From: a virus
IMG/VR virus record: IMGVR_UViG_3300042521_002124
Span: 1 to 31,667 of that record
DNA length: 31,667 nucleotides
Direction: 5' to 3' (one strand)
The notes beneath the pieces were generated by a model that saw only the letters and a program-made list of their open reading frames with translations, did no database searches and had not been told where the DNA came from. The translations under genes were made by a program, and so were the position numbers. Positions 15,850-21,574 of the stretch are shown piece by piece (the stretch's first letter is position 1; each line of letters begins with the position of its first letter).

Positions 15850-16146
15850 TCACCCTTTCATATTTTTTAATTTATTAATAGCGGAAGATATATTTTCAGT
15901 AGACTGTGTAGTAGTTCCTAATTGATCATATTTCTTCTCTAGGTTATCTGTCTTTATTTCTGTAACGACCTTACTGTTATCAATAGTTATTTTTTGATTA
16001 TCGCTAATAGATTCTTTGTCAAAAAATGACTTTGGCTTATTTTGAATTACACCATTATTGTTAGCAATCTTACCAAGAATATAGCCAATTAATAAAAATA
16101 GTATATTAATACATACTAATATAATAAATAATTTATTGTCTTGCAT
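15850..16146 (-). CDS. Membrane-anchored tail protein, putative actin partner
   Basis: A 98-residue protein with one N-terminal transmembrane helix (about 6-25, LFIILVCINILFLLIGYILG) followed by a Lys-rich, polar tail. More positive charge lies after the helix, so the tail should be cytoplasmic. The tail is probably flexible up to about 80, with a short helical end SSAINKLKNMKG. It sits between the exported thioredoxin (14-base overlap) and the actin-like ATPase (3-base gap), which suggests it recruits or anchors the filament. No homologue recognised; the role is inferred from topology and operon position. Confidence 0.6.
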   Translation of the reverse strand: MQDNKLFIILVCINILFLLIGYILGKIANNNGVIQNKPKSFFDKESISDNQKITIDNSKVVTEIKTDNLEKKYDQLGTTTQSTENISSAINKLKNMKG

Positions 16147-16519
16147 TTTTTAACCATTCAGCATATTTTATTTTGTCTTTATATCCAATATATTGGGATG
16201 TTTCTATGTTTTTTTTCATAACTCTTGAGTCCGGAATTTTTCTTACTCTGTATTCTTTTATAAGATCCGGTCTGTTATCATAGTCTATGATACAAATTAT
16301 ACAATCTTTTAAAGACTCATTATCTGATTGCAAAAATTCCCTTTTTAAGATTTCACAATTTTTGCACCAATCAGCACTAAAAACTATTAATATATCCTGC
16401 TTAGATGATTCTGCAAGAGCCACAGCATCTTCTAGACTATCTACTAAAATACTTTCTCCAAACACATTATTAGATGTTAATAATAATAATACACCAAATA
16501 AACTATTCAATAATCTCAT
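16133..16519 (-). CDS. Exported thioredoxin-like protein
   Basis: A 128-residue thioredoxin fold with an N-terminal signal sequence (MRLLNSLFGVLLLLTSNNVFG, cut near 20-21). LIVFSADWCKNCEILKREF (44-62) holds the WCKNC redox centre. A cis-Pro loop KIPDSRVM (94-101) follows. The extra cysteines C73 and C76 (DCIIC) are not part of the standard fold. In the periplasm it could make, isomerise or reduce disulfides, for example in the neighbouring exported protease. The start at 16519 overlaps the upstream glycosyltransferase by 17 bases. It leads a three-gene set with the membrane-tail and actin-like genes. Confidence 0.87.
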   Translation of the reverse strand: MRLLNSLFGVLLLLTSNNVFGESILVDSLEDAVALAESSKQDILIVFSADWCKNCEILKREFLQSDNESLKDCIICIIDYDNRPDLIKEYRVRKIPDSRVMKKNIETSQYIGYKDKIKYAEWLKNARQ

Positions 16520-17258
16520 AATACTTTTTAAGCTCCATATCTGAATATTGTTTGATTTGTTCGTATAGATTATAGTTGTGTGTCGCCATAGGGTTTAGAT
16601 TTTTATCGCTATTAATGCCTCTTGAATGTTCCAAATGAAAAATATAATTTTTTGACCAACCAACTTTTAGATCTAATTTTTGAAATCTATATCCTAACTC
16701 CCAATCTTCAGGCCCGTATGAATAAAAATTCTCATTCATTTTTCCATATTTCATATAAGAATTTCTATTTAAGAATTGACATAATCCATATTTCGCTATT
16801 TTAAGTGATATGGAAGTATTAGGAATATCTTTAATATTATCTAGAATTTTAGATTTAGCATCTTTTTTAATTTCTATTAAAGATTCTCCATCAAAATATG
16901 GATAAAATAGATCGTATCCTTCTATGATTTTATTATACGCATATTCATATATATTATTTGGTAGTAATATGTCTATATCATAATTGACTACAACTGGTGT
17001 TGTTGACATAGACAACATAGTATTTAGATAATTTGTTTTATGAAATAATTCATTTTTATTGTATTGAAATACGTATTTTATACTAGCATTATTAGTAGAT
17101 ATATCTGATAATATTTTTGGTATTTTTGATTCAGTATCATTTTCTAGAATAATAATATTATATGGTGCGTATTTACATAAATATTGTAAACATATTTTAG
17201 CATTCTCTATTCTGTCTTCACTTTCTAAGCGTACTGGTATAAGGAATGTTATATTCAT
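16503..17258 (-). CDS. Glycosyltransferase (GT2/GT7 C-terminal type)
   Basis: A 251-residue GT-A enzyme. ITFLIPVRLESEDRIEN (3-19) opens the fold, NYDIDILLP (92-100) contains the DID metal site, and GPEDWELGYRFQKLDLKVGW (182-201) is the ED-W-E motif of the galactosyltransferase C-terminal domain (PF02709), followed by FHLEHSRG with the metal-binding histidine. Likely a single-domain hexosyltransferase acting in the cytoplasm. Its start overlaps the RuvB stop as ATGA, an odd pairing of a sugar gene with a recombination gene that is common in this genome. Confidence 0.85.
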   Translation of the reverse strand: MNITFLIPVRLESEDRIENAKICLQYLCKYAPYNIIILENDTESKIPKILSDISTNNASIKYVFQYNKNELFHKTNYLNTMLSMSTTPVVVNYDIDILLPNNIYEYAYNKIIEGYDLFYPYFDGESLIEIKKDAKSKILDNIKDIPNTSISLKIAKYGLCQFLNRNSYMKYGKMNENFYSYGPEDWELGYRFQKLDLKVGWSKNYIFHLEHSRGINSDKNLNPMATHNYNLYEQIKQYSDMELKKYYEIIE

Positions 17259-18139
17259 ATTTTACCAATTGTTCTACCCTTTTGAGTTCTATAAACAAAA
17301 CCTTGTCTCATTAAGAACGGTTCAATACTATTTTCAATTGTTTCAATAGATATTCCTGTAATAGAAGATATAGATTTTAGACCTAAAGGACTACCTCTAG
17401 ACTTCTTTAGTGCATTAATATACATCCTATCATACTCATCTAATCCATTGGCGTCGATACCTTGGGCATTAAAAATATCATCTATTGAACTTGTATTACC
17501 GTTACAAGACACATAATTTTTATACCATTGTAATCTAGAATTCAATATTCTAGGTGTTCCTTTACTTCTTTTTGCTATTTCTAGCAGGTCAGATTCTGCT
17601 ATTGATAATCCCATCTTTTGTAAATTCGATCCTGCTAGTTTAGCTAACTCATGTTCATTATAAAAATTTAGATGTTCTTTTATAGAGAAACGATCATAAA
17701 ATGGCTGACTTAAACTTCCGCCACTAGTTGTTGCACCGACAAGTGTGAACATTGGTAGATCTATAGTATCAACATTATTATCTAAAACTATGCTAAGTTT
17801 AAAATCTTCCATAACAGGATAGAGAAATTCTTCAACTAATTTTGGTAATCTGTGAATTTCGTCTATAAAGAATACTGATCTTGGTGCTATGCCCATCAAA
17901 TAGGGTAGTATACTTTTGACGCTTCTTAAATTAGCAGCATTTGCGGTATACAAATTAACATTTAGTTCATTCGCTATAGCACTTGCAATAGTTGTTTTGC
18001 CAAGACCCGGAGGCCCATCAATCAAAACATGAGGCAGAACACTGGAACTATTTTTGCATCCAGTAATTGATATTTTTAATCGACGAACAACATCTTCTTG
18101 TCCAATTATTTCATTAAAATTTGTTGGTCGGATATTCAT
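17255..18139 (-). CDS. ruvB: RuvB Holliday-junction branch-migration ATPase
   Basis: A 294-residue RuvB with all three parts: an AAA+ large domain (IRPTNFNEIIGQED near the start, Walker A GPPGLGKT at 42-49, Walker B FFIDEIHRLP at 91-100, sensor GATTSGGSLSQPFYDRF), a small lid domain with AKRSKGTPRILNSRLQ, and a C-terminal winged-helix head (SRGSPLGLKSISSITG, RQGFVYRTQKGRT). RuvB drives branch migration of four-way junctions with RuvA. It is about 40 residues shorter than E. coli RuvB (336), mostly at the N-terminus. Start at ATG 18139 after GGAG; the TTG at 18151 is part of that site. It overlaps the RuvA-III-like gene by 26 bases. Confidence 0.93.
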   Translation of the reverse strand: MNIRPTNFNEIIGQEDVVRRLKISITGCKNSSSVLPHVLIDGPPGLGKTTIASAIANELNVNLYTANAANLRSVKSILPYLMGIAPRSVFFIDEIHRLPKLVEEFLYPVMEDFKLSIVLDNNVDTIDLPMFTLVGATTSGGSLSQPFYDRFSIKEHLNFYNEHELAKLAGSNLQKMGLSIAESDLLEIAKRSKGTPRILNSRLQWYKNYVSCNGNTSSIDDIFNAQGIDANGLDEYDRMYINALKKSRGSPLGLKSISSITGISIETIENSIEPFLMRQGFVYRTQKGRTIGKI

Positions 18140-18539
18140 TGTTAACTCCAATTGATTCTAAGGCTTGTTTCAAAATTATTTTCCAATCATCTGATTTGGT
18201 TTTTCTGTATGACAATGAAACCAATTCATTGGCTTCGTCATTAGTAAAACCATAACTTTTAAGAACATAAACACACTTATCTAGTATTATAGATGGCACT
18301 ACTATGTCGGCAGTATTTATTTCTGGTATATTATTTTCTATTTCTTTGTAAGTTATTTGTATATTTTCTATTAGTTTTGGTCGTATTATTAATCCACAAT
18401 AACAAACTATCTTGAAATTTTTTGTTTTTGCTTCTGATAGATTGATCCATTTTTCTTGACCACAATCTGGATTAGGACATCTATATTTGAAATACGCATC
18501 AATATCAATCGGTTTTTGGTTCTTCTTTACTGTTTTCAT
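18114..18539 (-). CDS. Zinc-ribbon protein with RuvA domain-III-like tail
   Basis: A 141-residue protein in two parts. Residues 18-55 form a zinc ribbon (C21, C26, C46, C48; YRCPNPDCGQ and CYCG). Residues about 83-131 (VPSIILDKCVYVLKSYGF, TNDEANELVSL, then DDWKIILKQALESIG) follow the three-helix RuvA C-terminal domain III, the part of RuvA that contacts RuvB. The two tetramer-forming, junction-binding RuvA domains are missing. As it overlaps ruvB by 26 bases, I propose it is an alternative loader that brings RuvB to DNA through the ribbon. Domain III is short, so the match needs profile confirmation. It overlaps the upstream gene by 35 bases. Confidence 0.62.
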   Translation of the reverse strand: MKTVKKNQKPIDIDAYFKYRCPNPDCGQEKWINLSEAKTKNFKIVCYCGLIIRPKLIENIQITYKEIENNIPEINTADIVVPSIILDKCVYVLKSYGFTNDEANELVSLSYRKTKSDDWKIILKQALESIGVNNEYPTNKF

Positions 18540-18945
18540 TTGGCGGTTCTTCTTTTACCCAAAATATGAAATCGTTTTCTTCTGTATCAAATGCAGATTC
18601 TAGATATCCTTTTTTAACTAAACTAGATAAAATATTAGCGACCAATCTTGCGTTTAGTGTTTCAATAACATGATAGAATAATTCATCTGTTATAAGATAT
18701 CTTTTTGATCCATTTTTTTTATTTGTTTGTTGACGTAAAGATTCTTTAATAAGAACTAAAGATTCATTATAAGATAAAAAGGAATCTAGTTCTTTTTCAA
18801 AAACAGGATCGTTTATCTTGTCCATCATATCCATAAAATCTTCTTTGGATTCTGCTAGTGTTTTACCAAAACCGCCATAAACTAATGATCTGACAGAATT
18901 AATAAACTGCTCTAAATCATTTATTATATACCATTCTTTTTTCAT
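18505..18945 (-). CDS. Hypothetical protein, possible winged-helix C-terminus
   Basis: A 146-residue protein. The N-terminal half is helical (WYIINDLEQFINSVRSLV, then EDFMDMMDKI). Residues about 82-130 (YLITDELFYHVIETLNARLV, ANILSSLVKKGYLESAFD, then FIFWVKEE) have the helix-helix-wing outline of a winged-helix domain, and a disordered acidic tail follows. AAGGAT precedes the start at 18945. It is the first gene of the overlapping set leading to the RuvA-III-like and RuvB genes, so a DNA-linked role is plausible. No family recognised. Confidence 0.6.
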   Translation of the reverse strand: MKKEWYIINDLEQFINSVRSLVYGGFGKTLAESKEDFMDMMDKINDPVFEKELDSFLSYNESLVLIKESLRQQTNKKNGSKRYLITDELFYHVIETLNARLVANILSSLVKKGYLESAFDTEENDFIFWVKEEPPNENSKEEPKTD

Positions 18946-18957
18946 TTAATCATATCC

Positions 18958-19377
18958 TTAGTTCAGAATATCGAACAATCCCTTATAGTGCGTCGGTTGA
19001 CTCACAAAATGTTTAGCGTGAGACTGTAGGTGTAGTTTATACTCATTATTTATTTTGTCAATTACAAAATATTGTTTTTTCCATATTGGACTACCGGCAT
19101 AATTGGATCCCAAATACTGGAAGGAGTTACCCTTGCCAGTATCGGGATTCCAACTATTCACAGGTAACGAAACAAACGGAAAGCCGGGAACATTATTTAA
19201 TGGTATTGACGGTATTTGATTCCAATCTATATCATTAAACATATCTGTTAACCATTTTGACAGTGGACTATCGGCCGACACATCAAATTTAAAGTAATAA
19301 TGATAAGGATCTAAGGATGGATGATCATAGTCATAATCATCTTCATCATATTCATTATCATCATAATCTTCGTGCAT
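18958..19377 (-). CDS. Hypothetical protein with acidic N-terminus
   Basis: A 139-residue protein. The first 25 residues are almost all Asp, Glu, Tyr and Asn (MHEDYDDNEYDEDDYDYDH). The rest looks folded, with DMFNDIDWNQIPSIPLN, VPGFPFVSLPV and a strand-rich YFVIDKINNEYKLHLQSHA. The ATG at 19377 is used because the upstream in-frame codon is TTG. GGAT precedes it, and the primase stop is two bases away. No catalytic motif. The acidic arm may mimic DNA or bind basic proteins, but that is guesswork. Confidence 0.55.
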   Translation of the reverse strand: MHEDYDDNEYDEDDYDYDHPSLDPYHYYFKFDVSADSPLSKWLTDMFNDIDWNQIPSIPLNNVPGFPFVSLPVNSWNPDTGKGNSFQYLGSNYAGSPIWKKQYFVIDKINNEYKLHLQSHAKHFVSQPTHYKGLFDILN

Positions 19378-19379
19378 TT

Positions 19380-20504
19380 TTATCCAATGCAAAATTTGTC
19401 ACTGAGTTGATTTGCCAAGTCTTTAGCAGCACTAGATAGGAATCTATTGTTACTAAAATACAGCGGGGTGCTGACTTGATTAAGGAACTCCACAACGGTT
19501 TTTAAAAGTTTGGTCTGCGACCCATCAAGGTTTATATCCTCGTCACCAGAGTCAACAGTAGCGTTACAGCAACCCTTCGACACTGGCATGGGTTCACCAT
19601 GAGCAACCTCAACATTCTCGTCGTTATCATCATAGATATCATTGAGAATAGTTGAACACTTACTTAGATTAGACCATTTCTTTTTTTCTTGAATGTCATT
19701 CAGTATTTCTGATGCAACATTTGATGATACTGGGATGCCGCTTTCATCAGACTGCTTATAAGCCTTAGCATATCCCTTATACCATTCGTCGCTGCATTTT
19801 TCTGGAACTATTTGTAGGTTTGCTGGTTGACCAGTAAGAGCGGACTTTAAATCTGCAACATTAACTGTAGCACCATCACTACCGGGCAGCAAACTGGTAA
19901 AGTATGGTTGCTTCTTTTCCCATCCTTTACGCCACCAAGTATAAGGAATTCTATAAATCTGATTAGGTTTAATTGCTCTTGGATCTCCACCAAAATAATT
20001 GACTAACTTCTTTTGCAGACCGCTCCAGAAGGTTTTGTTAGACCCAATCATTTTACGACTAGCATTATCAAAAATCCAGTAGCACTGATAACCATTACGA
20101 GTATCTACTACCCAACTAGGTTTAACAGGGAACTCGTTGATCTTCTTTAGGAACTGCTTTTTCTTATTCATAACAATGCTAGGCTTAAAGTATTTGCCCT
20201 GCTCATCACGACCAGCATCCATATCGCAAAAGCAACAAGTAAACTGTTTGATTGCATAAATTTTACGACCACCATTAATATAAAAGTAAGCGTCAGAATC
20301 GTTGTTTATGTTGGCACTGATTACCTCACCAATATCAGTAGTATGATTCATGCTACTAATCTTTTTACGAGGATTACCATTATAAACATAGATATGCTGT
20401 TGGTTAAAAGAACTCAAAAACTTAACTCTTTTAGAAGCGTATCCATTAGCATTAACGCTATTATTCTTATCAAAAGGGTTAAAACCAATATTATCATTAA
20501 ACAT
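19380..20504 (-). CDS. Primase-like protein (AEP superfamily, RepB-type)
   Basis: A 374-residue protein with an archaeo-eukaryotic-primase core. CFCDMDAG (91-98) has the DxD metal pair (D94/D96), KPSWVVDTRNGYQCYWIF (128-145) is the strand that in RepB-type primases reads 'GnYQaW', and FGGDPRAI (171-178) with IYRIPYTWWRKG (183-194) completes the sugar/template site. Such enzymes make primers for replication. The C-terminal half (from about 240) is polar and unrecognised. Codon use is more GC-ended than in the sugar genes. The start at 20504 has TAAGGA and a TCACAGG leader motif 19 bases above. A helicase partner is not in the window. Confidence 0.72.
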   Translation of the reverse strand: MFNDNIGFNPFDKNNSVNANGYASKRVKFLSSFNQQHIYVYNGNPRKKISSMNHTTDIGEVISANINNDSDAYFYINGGRKIYAIKQFTCCFCDMDAGRDEQGKYFKPSIVMNKKKQFLKKINEFPVKPSWVVDTRNGYQCYWIFDNASRKMIGSNKTFWSGLQKKLVNYFGGDPRAIKPNQIYRIPYTWWRKGWEKKQPYFTSLLPGSDGATVNVADLKSALTGQPANLQIVPEKCSDEWYKGYAKAYKQSDESGIPVSSNVASEILNDIQEKKKWSNLSKCSTILNDIYDDNDENVEVAHGEPMPVSKGCCNATVDSGDEDINLDGSQTKLLKTVVEFLNQVSTPLYFSNNRFLSSAAKDLANQLSDKFCIG

Positions 20505-20522
20505 ACAACTTCCTTACATTAT

Positions 20523-20532
20523 CCTGTGAATT
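20523..20532 (-). promoter_or_regulatory. TCACAGG leader motif above the primase gene
   Basis: The minus strand reads AATTCACAGG here, closely matching the leader of rIIA (TAATCACAGG), rIIB (TAATCACAGG) and ligase (TAAACACAGG). It sits 18 bases above the ATG and just before the Shine-Dalgarno. Role unknown; an RNA-protein binding site or mRNA 5' processing mark would fit. Confidence 0.4.
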
Positions 20533-20573
20533 GATATTGGAACAGCAAACATTACCATCATTAGCAATATCCA

Positions 20574-20661
20574 GAAAGTAGGAGGGAGTCGAACCCTCTC
20601 AAATAGCGTTTGTCGAGTTTCCCAACCAGAGGCTATTATCTTAGTCACCAGACTCTACTTT
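20574..20661 (-). ncRNA. tRNA-like element with oversized middle arm
   Basis: Reading the minus strand from 20661: a 7-base AAAGTAG pairs perfectly with CTACTTT (20581-20575). The T-arm is canonical: GAGGG, TTCGACT loop, CCCTC. The D-side can form either TCT/AGA or AGTC-TGGT-GACT. The middle arm AATAGC/GCTATT encloses 24 bases that can fold further (GTTG, 7-base loop GGAAACT, CGAC) instead of a normal 5-bp stem with a 7-base anticodon loop. The base after the acceptor stem is C and no CCA is encoded. Length about 87-88. It lies between rIIB and the primase gene. It may be a decayed or intron-bearing tRNA, or a dedicated tRNA mimic; a class II tRNA fold does not fit. Confidence 0.6.
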
Positions 20662-20668
20662 TCTTTTA

Positions 20669-20686
20669 ACGATCAATACTGATCGT
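20669..20686 (-). repeat. Perfect hairpin over the rIIB stop codon
   Basis: ACGATCA and TGATCGT form a perfect 7-bp stem with a 4-base GTAT loop. The rIIB TGA stop lies within it. It is followed by TAAAAG, not a U-run, so it is not a rho-independent terminator. It ends 8 bases before the tRNA-like element and could protect the rIIB mRNA end or guide processing. Confidence 0.5.
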
Positions 20687-21545
20687 CGTAATCATCCTCA
20701 TCTTCATCATCAGCATAGTAATCTTCATCTACATCTTCTTCGTCATCATTCCATGCCCAACTATACTCATGATCATAATCGTCCTCATCATCATTATAGT
20801 CATCTTCAGCAAAGTTAGACGAATAAAGCGGCTTGAGAAGTTCGCCTTGATACTCTCCAACAACTTCATATTGGCAAGTACGAAGTTTCTCACAATTACA
20901 ATCACTAGGAACGCTAACAACGTCACAAGGATTAATCTTCACAATAACGATACGATCACCAGCATCAACGCTGCCGTAACCAGCAACATAATTTAATGCA
21001 CCAGCATGAAGTCCCTGAGAACAACCGCGACCACGATTATCATCAACCTTTGATCGGGTCATCTTACAAATATCACCAACCTTGTTACGAAACTTTCCAG
21101 CATACTTATCCATATAATCACTACGAACAGCCTTATATGCTAGAAAGCATCCATCCTCAGTAATTGGCAGATGTTCATGCTCAAGGAAATCATAAAGTTC
21201 CTGCTGACTCTGCATACTAGGATTATCCATAAGATTATTCAGGAAGTTAACGAGAGGCTGAAATGGCAGACCCTTGCTCATAAACTCAAGAATTCTTTTA
21301 CTGATACTACCATGAACTTCGTCGCCATCATAGAATACCTTACCTTCCTTAATATCCACAAGACCATCGCTAAATACTGCGACTGCCTTTTGAATATCAA
21401 CAATCTCAAGCAATTCATCAGCGGTCGCTGTTGGCAAACGCTCAAGAATCATCTTGTAATTAATATGATCCGGCAAAACCTGATAACTCTGGTTATTAAG
21501 AACCAGCGTCAAATTACCATCAACAAACATAAACGGAACAGCCAT
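20673..21545 (-). CDS. rIIB: rIIB-like protein
   Basis: A 290-residue protein matching the C-terminal portion of T4-like rIIB: ITEDGCFLAYKAVRSDYMDK (about 129-148), CKMTRSKVDDNRGRGCSQGL (160-179) with HAGALNYVAGYG, IVIVKINPCDVVSVPSDCN, then LRTCQYEVVGEYQG. The N-terminal part (strands and a SISKRILEFMSKGLPFQPLV helix) also fits this family. The last 40 residues are nearly all Asp, Glu and Tyr. T4 rIIA/rIIB act together at the membrane in exclusion and lysis timing; the molecular activity is unsettled. TAGGAG sits above the ATG, which lies 26 bases after rIIA. The GC-ended codon use matches rIIA. Confidence 0.85.
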   Translation of the reverse strand: MAVPFMFVDGNLTLVLNNQSYQVLPDHINYKMILERLPTATADELLEIVDIQKAVAVFSDGLVDIKEGKVFYDGDEVHGSISKRILEFMSKGLPFQPLVNFLNNLMDNPSMQSQQELYDFLEHEHLPITEDGCFLAYKAVRSDYMDKYAGKFRNKVGDICKMTRSKVDDNRGRGCSQGLHAGALNYVAGYGSVDAGDRIVIVKINPCDVVSVPSDCNCEKLRTCQYEVVGEYQGELLKPLYSSNFAEDDYNDDEDDYDHEYSWAWNDDEEDVDEDYYADDEDEDDYDDQY

Positions 21546-21564
21546 TGTAAAACTCCTATTGTTA

Positions 21565-21574
21565 CCTGTGATTA
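21565..21574 (-). promoter_or_regulatory. TCACAGG leader motif between rIIA and rIIB
   Basis: The minus strand reads TAATCACAGG, identical over ten bases to the rIIA leader copy at 24279-24270. It begins in the rIIA stop codon and ends 19 bases above the rIIB ATG, next to the TAGGAG ribosome site. There is no -35/-10 pair here, so the motif is not simply part of a promoter and is more likely to act in RNA. Confidence 0.45.

Noticed and set aside
20574-20661. Interpretation as a normal class II tRNA (Ser/Leu/Tyr)
   Set aside because: Length fits, but no 5-bp anticodon stem with a 7-base loop plus separate variable arm can be placed; the AATAGC/GCTATT stem uses that region.
20673-20830. Repeat-like run of GAT/GAC/GAA/TAC codons
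   Set aside because: Explained as the acidic low-complexity tail of the rIIB-like protein, not a DNA repeat or CRISPR array.
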